Below are positions 21,505-33,967 of a DNA stretch of 64,000 bases, one piece after another. Position 1 is the first letter of the stretch, and each line of letters starts with the position of its first letter. The DNA comes from Porphyra umbilicalis (Eukaryota > Rhodophyta > Bangiophyceae > Bangiales > Bangiaceae). The position numbers were made by a program, and so were the translations under genes. The stretch is from contig KV918866.1 in assembly GCA_002049455.2 (NCBI GenBank), positions 1 to 64,000 on the forward strand, in the 5' to 3' direction. The notes under the pieces were generated by a model. It was given only the letters and a program-made list of their open reading frames with translations. It did not search any database and had not been told where the DNA came from.

Positions 21505-21887
21505 GTTGTTCCTCTTTTAATTGGCGAGACGGAGTCCCCTCTGCGCGTTGAGTGTTCGGCTAGTGCACTACAATAATACACGTTTTTTTTTCCCTTTGCC
21601 GGTTTTTTTTTCCTACTCTCTGACTCTGTCCGACTCACCGACTCTGTCCGAGAAGCCAGCACGGCACGATCCCTTCACTTATGCATCAGGTACATTGCAG
21701 CATGATATTATACGATGCTCGCGGACATCCGGCCACGCCAGACAGAGCGGTGGCCTCGCCTGTCTTTCCAGAGAAGTGGAAGCCGCCCATGAGTCTTAAC
21801 TATCCTAAGTCGACGTGGCGGCCGCGGCCAACGCGCAAATATGTGAGGAAAAAATGCCATGACGGCGAAAAAAATAACCGTTGAAGA

Positions 21888-22536
21888 CTACACATACGGC
21901 TCCGCAAGGGACCCGCGATCAGCGGAAATATGGGCTGCCAGGTCTTCGCGAAAAGATATCCTCCTCGATAGGAGGCCGTCGGTACACAGGTTCCCCCTCC
22001 TCAGCGATAAACTCAACCAGCTTCTTTGTCGCCACGTCAGTTGTGAAATTGGACAGCCGAACATACTCATCCGCGCGATTGAACTACCCCCCGTACGCGG
22101 CCACACAGAAAGCGGCCACCAGCTTCTGCAGAACATTAGCTCGTGGCCGCCTCGACGCATTGATGCTCTGCCGCCCACACGGCCTGTCGCAAATGGCCTC
22201 GTAAACGCTCACAAACAGAGACCGTGGCACACAGAAGCGACGCTCAAACGTCTCTTCTCCATACACAGGCGGCTGCCCATCCACACCAAAATAATCCCGC
22301 ATGATGCCGCGCATACCCTGGTCGAAATCACGTGGCCGGTTGGCACGCCGCCCGGCCACAGACCCGGAAAAACGCCGTCTGCGCGCTCGCTGCGCCGCAT
22401 TCCTGCGATGGCGGCGCGTCAGGAACAGAGATCGCGCTCCGATGACGGCCGCAAGCAGCTCGTCCGCGGAGCTCTCCGACTGCCCGCGGCCGTCATCGCT
22501 CGACGACCCAGACCCATCATCAGTGGACGCGTTCAT
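21888..22536 (-). pseudogene. H2 transposase remnant without catalytic core
   Basis: From the ATG at 22536 the frame gives an N-terminal region matching the H1 transposase: RRANRPRDF, RDYFGVDGQPPVYGEETFER, then the HTH-like block ending AAYGG. An in-frame TAG follows, after which the same frame resumes with RADEYVRLSNFTTDVATKKL and PVYRRPPIEED. The next recognisable piece, in another frame, is the extreme C-terminus REDLAAHISADRGSLAEPYV. Everything between, including all three DDE residues, is deleted (junction near 21957). It cannot be an active transposase; a DNA-binding N-terminal fragment is conceivable. Confidence 0.85.
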
Positions 22537-23625
22537 CTCCATCCACAAGTGCAGCCGACGTCAGGAGAGCTAGAGCGGCCGCAGAAGGGGCCGCAAATGC
22601 GGCCGTCAACACGGCCGCTCACGGCCGCTCACGGCCGCTCACGGCCGCTGCGCCGGCGAAGGAGACGGGCAGAACGGGGAAACGGGATGGACGACGCCGA
22701 CGACGGCGGTGCCGCAATCGCGCTCCCCCCGACGACGACGGTGTGATCGACGCGCCGCTGGTGGCGGGCGCACCGCTTCGATCTGTCGCTCCGCGCCCCC
22801 CCCCCACAGAAAGCGCAATTGGCAGGTCCCGGGCGGCCGCCTGACCAATAATGTGGGCTGCGCGGCACTGCCTGAAAACCCCCATGCACGGCCCATTCCC
22901 GCGGGTGCGGCTGCGCGCGGACAGTCACATGCCGGCCACACAATGTTGCGCTGCGCGGAACCTCCCCTCAATTAGCTCCCAGCGCAGGTTGGTGGCACCA
23001 GCGGCGCGTCAACTGGGGTCCACCCCGCCAAAGAATTCCGCTGCACGACCGCATTGGGGCCGCGCGCAAACCCATGCGACAGTGCCTCTAGGCGGCCCCC
23101 CCCCCCTAATCAAACCGTTCAGCCGTGGGGGGGCCGACCCCAAATCGCGCGTGGCGGCGGATGTCCACCAGGCAAAAAACCGTGTCCCGCCGGCCCCCCC
23201 CCCACAGGGCGCGACAATGAGCGCCGCCTGCGCCTCTAACGGAATCTGCGGCCACTCGCGACCGCATGCTCATGAATATCAGATCTCGAGACGCCTGTGC
23301 GATCGTCAACGCAACGTGTGTTTGTCTGCGATCATCCCGATTTGGGTGTTTGACCCCCGTTTAGACACAATTGTAGACAGATTCGGTTCGCAAAACGTTC
23401 GGAAATGCACAAACGTCTGCCCAAACGCCAGTGGTATGGCCGGCCGATGGAAAAATGCGAACCCCTTGCGAACCAGCGCCATATTATCCGGTTGGACTTA
23501 TATCTGGCCCACCAGTAGCTCGGTTCGCAGATCTGGTTCGCGACGTTGGTGGGATGACCGGTTTTCCCATACCTCTGCCCATAACTGGCAAATATGCCAC
23601 GTTTAACGAATAATACGCAAAAGCG

Positions 23626-23654
23626 GTTCGCAACCGACGTTGTTGGGTGTGCTC
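23626..23654 (-). repeat. H2 right terminal inverted repeat
   Basis: Exact inverse of the left end, followed by TTA. Confidence 0.95.
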
Positions 23655-23657
23655 TTA

Positions 23658-24060
23658 CTGACGCCCCATTAGGCAGCCAAAACGCCCTTACGACGCCCCA
23701 AGTAGCACCCTCAGTATTCACGAGGTGGTTCAAGTGGCACCTATACTGTGCACTCATACATCATTTTCTGTCTCAAGACTGGGTGCCTGTCCCCAACCAA
23801 GGTGCACAGCCGCCACCGGCTGATTCATGTAGACCCCCCTGAAAACTTTCTCTTCGCGACGCCTTGCTGACGCCCTTTTGAGGTGGGGCGTTAGGGGAGC
23901 GCGACGCCCATTGACGCCCTGGTGACGCCCTCAACGACGCCCTTAACGACGCCCCGGGCGTTCTGAGCAACCCTAAGCTATGGCAGATCCCTGTTCTTCG
24001 GACCCCCCTCCGTTTGCAGGTCGGACCTGCAGCAAACGTGTTCAAACGTGCTGTCAACAC
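23658..24060. repeat. Cluster of GACGCCC motifs
   Basis: GACGCCC (or CGCCCTTA) recurs many times, densely at 23860-23960 with 10-20 base spacing. No gene is seen. Confidence 0.5.
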
Positions 24061-24296
24061 CTGATACGGCCAGCCGTCCAATCGCAGGCGCGGCTTCGTG
24101 GACCGGTTGAATTCATACATTGGTCACGGGAGCCTCGTCCTATTTCATGAGAATGTCCCGGAACGCACGGACTTGGCGTTGGTTGGGGCGGCATCTTGTG
24201 GGGAAACTCAGGCGACCTCCGACAAGCGGCCCGACGGCGCATGTTACTGTCTCTTCGACTTGGCCACGGACAGGCAGTGGTGAGGTGGAGGCGGAA

Positions 24297-24815
24297 CTCG
24301 CGGGAGGTGTACGACGGCATGCAAGTTGCCGCTTGCCGTAGGCGTGCAATTTGTGCTTTTTCCCGGCGTGGCGGTGGCGGACGTGGAACTGGACGTGGTA
24401 CCGGGGGTGGTGCAGTTTGTCGTGTGGCACGGCTTGCACGCAACTGCTTGCGTTCCGCGTGGCATTGGTTCTTAGTGGTTACGTGGCTGCGGCGGACGTG
24501 GAGCTGGACGTGGTGGAGGGTGTGGTGCGGCATACCTAGTGGGACGGTGTGCAAGTTGCCGCATGCGCGCGGCGTGCAGCTGGTACTGTTCGTCGGAGTG
24601 ACGGCGGCCGACGTTGCCGCGGAGGACGAGCTGGACGTGGTTGCGGGGGTCGTGCGGCTGGTCGTGTACGACGGCGTTCACGTTGCCGCTTGCGTGGGGT
24701 GTGCAGCTGGTGCTCTTTGTCTGCTTGGCGGTGGCGGTGGTGTTGCAGCTTGTCTTGTGGGACGTCTTGCAAGATGCCGCTCGCATGGCGTGGGGCGTAC
24801 AGCTGGTATCGGGGT
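24297..24815 (+). repeat. About 115-base degenerate tandem repeat, five units
   Basis: GCGTGCA(A/G)(T/C)T-GGTNCT blocks fall at 24342, 24457, 24572, 24699 and 24795. One plus-strand phase gives a recurring Gly-Val-Gln-(Leu/Phe)-Val-Leu-Phe unit, but no phase stays open throughout. It ends 50 bases before the gypsy LTR. Could be a decayed repeat protein or a minisatellite. Confidence 0.5.
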
Positions 24816-24866
24816 GGGGATATCTGCCTAGGTTGGTATATACGTATTGGTTGCGTACATGGTCGT

Positions 24867-25422
24867 TGTAGCACCACCGGGCGGGGGTGGTGCTGGCGAC
24901 CCCCGGCCGGGACCTGATGGACGCGGCCCGCGGGTGGCAAGCAGCGGGGCGCGCGGCACTGGCCCCACGGCCCCGCGGGGAGCGGCGGCATGGGCCCCTC
25001 GCCCCAATCCGGGCGCCGCGCGTCGTGGCGGTTATGTGGCCCGCGGGCGCCACCGCGCGGCCTCGCCAGGGGCCGCCACGTCAGGCGCGGCCCGGCAGCC
25101 GCGATCCCTCTCGTCTCTTCTTATCGCATTGGGGGATTTGTCTCATATTGTACATATTTGTATTGGTTGGTTGGTGGCGGGGGCCAATTCCCATTAGGGG
25201 AGTGGGGCCCCCGCAACGGTTTCCGCCCGATTTAGGACGAAGGGCGACGACAATGGGAGGCACCGTCGTCGCCGGCAAGTAAGCCGTGCCTGTTGTCTTG
25301 TACCTTTGGCGGCCCCTCTTCCGGGATCGGGTGATCCTATAGGGGGCACGTTCTTGGGGCGGCCGCGGTGGGTTGCTTCCCTCCTCGGGACCGTGTAGCC
25401 ACGGCTACGGGGTTGTGCTACA
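24867..25422 (+). repeat. Gypsy 5' LTR
   Basis: Starts TGTAGCACCAC and ends GTGCTACA, with GTCGT immediately before it. The primer-binding site downstream was not identified with confidence. Confidence 0.9.
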
Positions 25423-25546
25423 TTTTGCGCTCTGGGTGACACCAGTTTGGTCCCACGCCCGGTTGCACGACCCTCGGCCCCGATCTCGAGGTTGTACCGG
25501 CCCGCTGTATGACCGCCTCAAGGCACGCGCCGCGGCCCTCGGGGCC

Positions 25547-27891
25547 ATGGACCGCGTCGCTTCCTCTTCTTCTTCCTCTTCCCTCGCCGGGGGCGCTCCC
25601 CGCGCGGTCGTGAGCGACGGTGACTTCGCCGCGGTTGCCGGGGCCCGGCCGGACGGCAGGGGCGGGCTGCCATCCTTGCCTGACCTCCTCTCCCTGGGGC
25701 GAGGGGGCCCGGCGGCGTCGACGGCAGGCGGTAGTTCGGTGGCGACGGTGGACGGCACGTCGCTTTTCGATCCCAACCACGCGCATCCCGCGGCGACCGA
25801 CCTAGCCGTCGACTCAGACCAGGGGCTGACGGGGATGACATCCCAATGGGGTCCGGGGGGGCCCGCGAACACCCCCCGGGACATGGCGCGTCGGAGCGGC
25901 GTTTTCGCCCCGCCGAGGCGCCGGGACGCACGTGCCACCCGTCTGTCCCCTGCGTCCGCCGCGCGCCGACGGGCGGACGCGAAGACGACGGAGTTGGACA
26001 CGACGGAGGCGGAGGAGACGTTCTCCGCATGGGCGGCGGGGCGCCGTGGTAAAGCCACGCGTGGGTCCCGTCGGGCGGGCGGGCGTCGCCCCGAGCCGGT
26101 CGCCGACACGACCGAGTCGCAGTTGCTCATGGCCGATATGCAACAAGAGCTGGGGGAGCTTCGCCGCCTGCGGGACCAGATCGCCGAGACGGCCTCCTCG
26201 GCAGCCATGCCGGAGGCGCCGTCTGCGCCTCCTCGCGCGGCCCCGCGGGCGGAATTGAGTGCGTCTACCCGGTCGGCGGCGCATACGCCCGGTTGAGTCA
26301 CCTCCCCAGCGGGCGGCGTCCATGCCGGGGCCCACTCCTTCGACAGTGAGGCGGAGTTGGAGGACACGGCCGAACCGGCGTCGTCGATGGCGGAATTCCG
26401 CGATTCCATCGTGGGCGAGGCGGTCCGTCGTCTGCGACGCGACCAACGGTTGGAACGGGTCACGGACCCCCGTTTTGTGCTCCTGTTCAAGGCGGACGCC
26501 CATTGGTTGTACGACCGCACGCCCGGGTTCTCGCGCACGCAGCGGGCGCAGCAGCGGTAGAACCGGCGTGACCTCAAAGAGATGATGCTCTCGGAGGACC
26601 GGCGTTGGGACGCCAAGGATCGGGTGAGCGTCATCGACTTCCTACGAAAGCTGAAGAACTCCTGCGACGCCCTCGGCGTGACCGAGGGAGCCGCGGTGTA
26701 CCTGCTTCAGTCGCTGGTCTTCGAGACCGTCATGGTGGTCATCCGCCGCGTGGTGCCAATGGGCAGCGACACGGCGGCGGTGGCCGCCCAGCCCAAGTTT
26801 AACGCATCATTCGCGAACTGCTGGAGGAATACCTGGACGAGGACGTCCTTTCTGACCGCCTCCGCGAGCTGCAGTACGCCAAGCAACACGCTTGGGAAAC
26901 CGAGGGGCTGTTCGGGGACCGCATCGTGGCGTTTAACGCCGCCCTCGGGGCCCTCTTGGGCGGCAAGAAGCTCAAGGCGGTGCTGGTGTCAGGGGTTTCC
27001 GAATCATTCCGGGCCGCGGCGCGGCAGTACAACACGGCCGAGTGGTCGTTCACGAAGCTGAAGGCCCACCTGGATCGTGAAGGGAAGTCTTCCCGAGCCC
27101 TGCACAAGGTGAAGTTGGCGCCGAAGCCACCGGCCCGGAACCGGCTGTCGCTGACCCCTCGGAGCAAGGCCCCCGCGTCCAAGGCCCTCGAGGGCTTCCC
27201 CCAGGGGGATAGCGACGTGGCCACGGTCGACGCCACCGCCGTCCCTTGGGATTGGCAGGCGGCACAGGCCGCCCTGGCGGCGGCCAAGGGAGAGGGCCCC
27301 GCGGCTCTCGTTGCCGGCCCCGGCGGCCCACCCCCGTCGGGGTGGGGACCGAGCCCGGCTCCCCGAACGGGGTACCGCCGCACGACGGAGTTCGTTCCAC
27401 CACTGGCGCGCAGCCCCGGTCCCGCGGCGTCCGGAGCCGCCGGGTCCCGGCTGAGCACAGCGGTCCCCTTCCCGGGACGCCCCAACGCGGCGTACAGCCA
27501 CGCGGGGCGGGACCCCGCGCATCCGAGCGGGTACCCCGCCGGTGGCCCCATGCGTCTTCGAGGGGCATGTGTCGTGTGCTACGACCCGGGGCACTGGGCG
27601 GAGCAGGGCCCCATAATGACCCCGGAGCAGCAGGAGCGCGCGCGCAACGCGCGCGAGGCGGTCCGGCGGGCGCGGTCGTCGGGGGGTGCCGGCGCGGCCG
27701 CCGTGACCGCGCAGGCGGCCGCCACGGGGGTGCACGTCATCCACGAGGTGGAACGCAACCCGGAGGCCTACGAGACCGACGACGGGACGACGACGGAAGA
27801 GGAGTGGCGCCAGTTGACCCACGACGGGTCGGACAGGGAAGCTGACGAGACGGCGGGCGACGCCGATGACGAGGCCAAGGGAAACGCCTGA
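25547..27891 (+). pseudogene. Gypsy gag region
   Basis: Ser/Ala-rich N-terminus from the ATG at 25547, a capsid-like middle and a Cys/His knuckle-like CVVCYDPGHW near 27575. Fossil reading; not intact. Confidence 0.75.
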
Positions 27892-27911
27892 GGGGCAGTC
27901 TCTTTCATGGG

Positions 27912-30900
27912 GTGCCCACCGATGCCGTCCGCCTCAAACCCGCGCGCCGGCCGGCCTACATTACGGCGACCCGGCAGCGGGCCGTGTGGCGCTGCGGACG
28001 AGGCGTCCGGCCGTTGCCGGCCTTTCGGCCCCGCATCCTGCCCCACCCGCCCGGTCCAAGGGCGGAATCGGACGCTGCGGCGCGCGGCACCGAGGGGCCC
28101 ACCCCGGTCACTACGGCCCCCGCTACGCCGGCACGCGCGACCAAGGACGCCGAGATCCTTCTCGGGACGCTGCACAACTACCGGAACACGGCATCCCTGG
28201 GACTCGATGTTTCAAACATGATCGCGACCTCCGTCGTCGTCGACACTGGAGCAGGCGCCAGCGTCATCCGGCCGGAGGCCCTCCCCGGCGGATGGGACGT
28301 GGCAATCACGCCGCACCCGCCCGGCGCCGGGATCCGGCTGCGCGACGTGAACAGGAATCAGCTTGTAAACTCGGGGACGCTCTCCCTGCTCTTCTGGGCG
28401 GGGGGACTGTGCGTGCCCTGCACCTTTCAAGTGGTCGCCAGCCTCTCCGTCCCCGTCCTGCTGGGCTGCGACTTCCTGGATGCGCATGCCCACGCCATCC
28501 TGCCGTCAGACCAAGCGGTGCGGTGGCACGATGGGACGGCGTCCGCTATCTTTCGGGGCCCCAACGACAGCATCGACCGCCGCGCCTCGGCGTCCCGCGT
28601 CCTGCGGCTCTCTTATAAGACGCAGTTGGCGCCTCGGTCGGCGACGATTTCCTGGGTGCGAACCCGGTGGGGGGGCCTGGGGCAGATGTTCGGGGCGTCC
28701 CGGTTGATGTTCATGTACCGGGCGACGGTCATCAACGAGGTCCAAGAGATTCTGCCCGACATCGCTTTCCCGGTCGTGATCTCGAACTTCGGGGACTGCG
28801 AGGTGACCCTCCGCCCGACGACGGCCATCTGCCGCGTCGAGGTGCTCAATACCGGCGTCATTGCCTTGCCAGCACGCCCGTCGGCCGGCGGTGGAGGGCC
28901 GATACGGGTCGACGTGCCGGCGCGGGACCCCTCCTTCTGCGGTTCCCGCCCGGCGGACGAGGGGTCCCCGGCGGTACCCCTCCCGACAGCCGCCGTGCAC
29001 GGGGACCTGCTGATGGCGGAACTCCCCGAGGGGGCCGGCGGCCCCGAGGGGGATCCCCCCGAGGAGGCACCCGAGCCCGCGGCACCGAGCCCATCGCGTG
29101 TGTCGGACGTCCCGCTGCCAGAGGCTCCTCCACATCTCCACGACCGGATCCGGGCGATGCTCCGCCGGCACGAGGCGATGTGGTCGGGCCAAGCGCTGGA
29201 CGCGCTTAAGGCCACAATGCACCACAACGAGCTCACCCCGGGGGCAAAGCCCGTACGCGTTCCGCCCCGGCGGGCCAGGCCAAAGGCGCGAGAAGCGGAG
29301 GCCGCAGCGGTTGAAAGCCAGTTGGTGGCCGACGTAATCGAGCCGACCTCCTCCGAATGGGGCTTCCCCGTGGTCCTGGTCTTCCAGAAAAACGGAACAC
29401 TCCGGTTCTTCATGGACCACCGCCTGCTGAATGCGGTATCCAAGCGCGACTCCTACCCGCTGCCGCGCATGGATGAGTGCATCGACAGCCTCGGGGAGGC
29501 CAAGGTCTTCTCTACCCTGGACTGCAACGCCAGATACTAGCAAGTCCTCATCGCCGACGGCGACCGGGAGACGACGACCTTTGTCTGCCACGAAGGGGCA
29601 TACCACTACAAGCGGATGCCGTTCGGGCTGACCAACGCGCCCGCGACGCTCCAGCGGGCGTTGGACAATATCCTGTCCGGCGACAAGTGGCAACGTTGCC
29701 TGATGTATCTCGATTCGAGTTCCAGGGGCTTCGGAATAATGATTCGGATAAAGCACCGTTCTGTAAGGAGCAGCTTCCTGCCCGCAGCAACATCTTATGT
29801 TCATCAGTCGTTTCACAAGGAGACTGAGCATGAGATGAGCTTTCCAGCAGTGTCTTCCGTTTGGCTCTCACATTGGATGACGAGATGATTCCAGCGGATA
29901 TATCCGGATATGTCTGGATACATCCCAGATTCTGCTTAGAATCCTGGATTCTGAAAGGCCCTGATCTCGACGACGTCATCGTCTACTCCAAGGCGCCGGA
30001 GGCGCATGTCCAGCATTTGGACGAGGTGCTAGGGCTTCTACGGGCCGCGGGGGTCACCCTCAAACTGCCCAAGTGCCGCTTCATCCGCACGACGGTGGAA
30101 TGCCTTGGCCAGGAGATCACCCCCGGCCGCCTCGGCGTGTTGCAGGCCCATACCAGGGCCCTCCGGGAGGCGGCGTTCCCGACGACGCGCACCCAAGTTC
30201 GGAGCTTCATTGGCATGTGCGATGTCTTCCGACGGTTTGTCCCGAACATCGCGCGGATCGCCACCCCCCTGACGGACTTCATGGGTTCGACCGCACCGGT
30301 CACGGTGCCGCCACCGACCGCGAAGCAGCTGATCGCCTTCGAGAAGCTGACGCAGCCCCCTGTTCTCGCCCTCCCGCGCGCCGGCCACAAGTACGTGTTG
30401 GACGTGGATGCGTGTGGCACGCAAGTAGGCGCAGCCCTGCTGCAGGAACAACAAGAGGACGGGCCTCGCCCCGTCGCGTACATCAGCCGCGTCCCCTAGG
30501 GTGCCAAGCGGGCCTGCGGCGTGACGTAGAAGGAGTGCCTCGCCGTCGTGTGGTCCTTCCTCAAGTTGCGAGCCTACCTGGAGGGCGACCGCTTCTTGGT
30601 CCGGACGGACCATGACTGCCTCCGCTGGCTCCTCAAAATCGACGGGACGGCGCACGGACGCCTCGCACGCTGGCGCATGCGCCTGAATCAGCTCGCCTTC
30701 TACATCGCGTACAAGCCCGGCCAAACCCATTGGCTCGCAGACGGGATGTCCCGGCTCATCACGACGTGAACCGACCGCTTGGCGGTCGACACGGACCTCA
30801 TTGTCTTCGCCGTGACCCGGGCAGAGACGGCCCGGGGCCTGGAGACAGCCAACTACGTGTCCAAGCTGACCACGCGTGCCATCGACAAGGGCGAGGTGGC

Positions 30901-32185
30901 GACGGCAGAAGGGGAGGATCCCATATGCCGCCAGGTCGTGGAGGCGCTCAATGCCGGGCGGGCGGTGCCGTTCTTCGAGGACAGCGATGGCCTCGTGTGC
31001 CGGCGCGCCACCCACGGCGTTGTGGCCCACATCGTCGTGCCTGTGTCCCTACGAGAGCGTGTGCTGCGGTTGGAGGACGAGACCACGCTGGCGGGGCACC
31101 CGGGCGAGTCCTGAATGCATGCAGCCATGCGGCGGTACTACTACTGGCCCGGGATGGCGGCGGACGTCGTCCTGCACGTCCGCAACTGCGCAAGCTGCGC
31201 TCGCGGCCGCGTCCGCCCCCTTCAGGTGGCAGCCGCTTTGCAACTCTTCCGGGCCACGCTGACCTTCCAGGACATCGCCACGGACTTGTATGGGCCGCTG
31301 GCCAAGACGGCCGCCGGCCACGAGTACATTATGATCATCACTGACCGGTTCTCCAAGCTGGTACGCGCGATTCCGACGGGTCAGATACGCGCCGTGGACT
31401 GCGCCTCCGTCCTCCTGGACAATTGGATCGGGGCCTACGGTCCCCCAGACCGGGTCCTGTCGGATGGCGGACCCCAGTTCACCGCGCAGTTTTGGCACCA
31501 GGTGTGCAACCTGTTGTCCGTGGAGGCCAAGGTGACCACTTCGTCGCGGCCGCAGACCAACGGGCAAGCGGAGCGGCTCAACCGGAAGATGGGCCGCATC
31601 CTCGACCACTACGCCGCGGAGTACCCCACTTCGTGCGACCAGCTCCTACCGGCTCTTACGCTGGCTTACAACACACAGCGGCATGCGGCGACGAAGGTCG
31701 CCCCGTTGAAGCTCGTCAACCCGTTAAGGGTGGCCAGCTGGTCCATCAAGCACCTGACGCGGAAGAGCCGGTACCCGACGACGGCGCAGCGGGGCTCTCA
31801 TGCCGACAAGAAAGAGCAGGCCGCCTTCCTGACGCGTTTAGTACGCCTGATTCCGCGGATCCGGGAGGCCGTGACGGCCGCGCAGCAGCGGTACAAGCGC
31901 AACCACAATGCCCGCATCCGGCCCCAACTGACCTGGCTGGAGGTCGGCGGGTTTGCCTTCAAGCGTCACCACGAATACAAGGGAAGCAAGCTCGGCCACC
32001 GGGCTCAAGGCCCCTTCCGCTTCGTCCGCGTCGAGACGCCCACCGCGGTGCTGAATATCAAGGGCGAACACCGGCGGGAGAACATTGTGCACCTCGTACG
32101 CGCCCCGTCGGGGCCCCCGGCCGAGCCACCACTGCACCCCTCCTTGAACGCAACGGTTCGGCCCCATGGGCCTAGGCCCGATTGA
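27912..32185 (+). pseudogene. Gypsy pol region: protease, RT, RNase H, integrase
   Basis: Visible blocks in order: protease VVDTGAGASVIR near 28230, RT motifs near 29340-29710 and from 29970, RNase H near 30390-30770, an integrase zinc-binding segment near 31115-31205 and integrase core near 31250-31700. Fossil; broken, with the 249-bp insertion inside the RT part. Confidence 0.88.
29715..29963. mobile_element. 249-bp non-autonomous insertion in gypsy RT
   Basis: It is bounded by ATCTCGAT (29707-29714) and ATCTCGAC (29964-29971), an 8-base near-perfect duplication of the target. Imperfect inverted ends (CAGGGGCTT / AAGGCCCTG) suggest a hAT-type non-autonomous element. It is AT-richer than its host. 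Confidence 0.7.
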
Positions 32186-32189
32186 CACA

Positions 32190-32345
32190 CGTACCATATC
32201 GACCAGATCCTGGACCACGCCGACGGCGAGGATGACCGCCTCTTGGTCAAGGTGACCTGGACCGGGTACGAGGTGGCCACGTGGGAGGAAGCCTCCGTCG
32301 CACCCCACGAAACCCTGCGGATGTATCTGGGCCGCGCGAGTCACC
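32190..32345 (+). pseudogene. Gypsy chromodomain
   Basis: A chromodomain-like segment (Leu-Val-Lys-Val-Thr-Trp-Thr-Gly-Tyr...Thr-Trp-Glu) follows the integrase. In chromoviruses this domain directs integration to particular chromatin. Confidence 0.75.
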
Positions 32346-32497
32346 GGGGACTCCTTCACACGGCCGCAGACCGGCCCCCGGGCGTAACCGAAGACAACGC
32401 CGCGGCCGCCGCGGCAGATGCCGCGCTCGCATCCTCGGTCGGGGCAGAGCCAAAGAGCCCGGCGGACACCAACCCGCCAGTCGGCTCGCACCTCTCA

Positions 32498-33190
32498 GAG
32501 CATTCCCAGCAATGTCGGGCCAACGGTCTGAAACGATGAAATGAAACCGCTACGTGTGGCCCTGCGAGTGGTCAGTTGCCAACCGGCCAACGCGTTGCCA
32601 ACGGGCAATGTAATGGGTGAAATAGAGTGGGCTATCTTTCGAAGATCTGAGCGCCGTTGGCCTTGACGTTGTTGGCCGCAGTCGGTGGTTGCCAACGAAG
32701 GAGACGTATCAGCGTCGTCGCAAGTATTGAAATGAAGAGGCGTCCGTCGAATACGTGCCGGACATGTCACGGAAAGCGTGTAAACGGAGCCCGAACCGCC
32801 CAAATCAAGGCAATCAAGCGAGACACGTGTAGGCCTTTCGGTACCAATATGGATCGAATCCGCACGAGTGCGTGACGTGTGTTGCGGTCGCACCACCTCA
32901 GGTTGTGCAAGGACTTCGAGGCTGAGTCATGCCGGTCGAACGGTCACGTGCAGCCATCGCGGGCTGCCGTTTGTGCAAATGAGTGGCCCAAGAGCTATTT
33001 ACGCGTCCCTCTCGACTGTATGCATCCCACCTTACGCTGACTAGGGCGGCTTCAATGGAGCTGACACGCCCAGTCTCAGGGCCGTGCTGTCTTCAAAAGC
33101 CCAAGGCTGTGCCAAAACGGGTCAATAGAGGGCAGTGACCGACATCTACGCACTTCTGAGTGCGTGCTTGTACACTTGAGGGGCAGGCTC
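32498..33190 (+). repeat. R2 arm of X
   Basis: About 690 bases collinear with 46596-47285. Contains repeated TTGGCC/GCCAAC motifs. Confidence 0.85.
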
Positions 33191-33964
33191 ATGCGACTAA
33201 GAGCACTGCAGGCAGTTGTGAGCGTGGAAACGTTGACACGTCAGAAGGCAGGCTGACTGCAGAACCGTGCACTGGTTCCCCAAGGCATGAACGTTGAAGC
33301 AGGCTTTTACAGTCTCACCTCCAGCCCTACCTCGGCTGCAATTCCAAGAACGCCACTACCCTACACCCCGCCCCCCACCCCCGACCCACCCCGAACCCAT
33401 TTAATCCTGCCTCCACGTCCACCCGAGCACCCCCAACAAGCTGCAGCAGCAACGCGCGCTGGCCAGCCATCGATGCGCGCACCCACCCCCCGAGCCTGCG
33501 TGCGCCGCCCGCCGACCCGGCCTACGCGACCCTCCCCTCAGGTTTCTTACCCTCTCAGAAGCAACGCAGAAGCGACGCGGAGGCCGGGGCACCGCCCAGA
33601 GCTCCAGATAGGGGGCGGCGGACACCTGCGCACGGTGGACAGCACCGGGCGGTGGCAACCTCTAGCGGGCTCGACCAGAGGCACGCTGGCGAGGTTCCTC
33701 TTGGCGACATTACCACTTCAGCTCACGGCGGCCACGAGCACGCGCCCCTCGGTCGCCGCCGGCCTTCTCTCCTTTGTGCTACAACTCTCGCTGTAGCGCA
33801 CTTGCTGTGTCGGGTGTTGCTGTTGCATGAAAATTTGTAGACCTTGATAGCAAAACGCCCAGAGCAGAACATTGTTTGAGTGGTCCTCTGCCGGTTTCCG
33901 GCCATATCAATGGCCAAGACAGCTGTTCTTGCACGATTATTATTGTTTGTTTCAGAAATTGTTC
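33191..33964. other. Interior of X, no gene supported
   Basis: C-rich stretch at 33360-33540. A plus-strand open frame at 33287-33796 has no recognisable domain and Pro-rich low-complexity composition; not called as a gene. Confidence 0.4.
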
Positions 33965-33967
33965 TAA

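Larger units (their letters stand above)
18808..23654 (-). mobile_element. H2: internally deleted PIF/Harbinger, 4847 bp
   Basis: The left end GAGCACACCCAACAACGTC plus GGTTGCGAAC is repeated inverted and identical for at least 29 bases at the right end. TTA duplications flank it (18805-18807, 23655-23657). It carries a minus-strand transposase remnant lacking the DDE core and an Ala-rich plus-strand region where ORF1 would be. TGCGAACC/GGTTCGCA motifs recur in both arms (right: 23385, 23470, 23519, 23538, 23621). It is non-autonomous; it might be moved by a related transposase. Confidence 0.92.

Noticed and set aside
25423-25465. Gypsy primer-binding site at TGGTCCCACGCCC
   Set aside because: Lies about 25 bases from the LTR end rather than next to it, and I cannot match it to a tRNA.
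25405-26634. 409-codon minus-strand frame over the gypsy gag
   Set aside because: Opposite strand of gag with GC-rich codon shadow; no domain. Unlike the 3' antisense block, a sense gene explains the sequence.
33287-33796. 169-codon frame in X
   Set aside because: Pro-rich low complexity without recognisable domain or supporting copy in Y.
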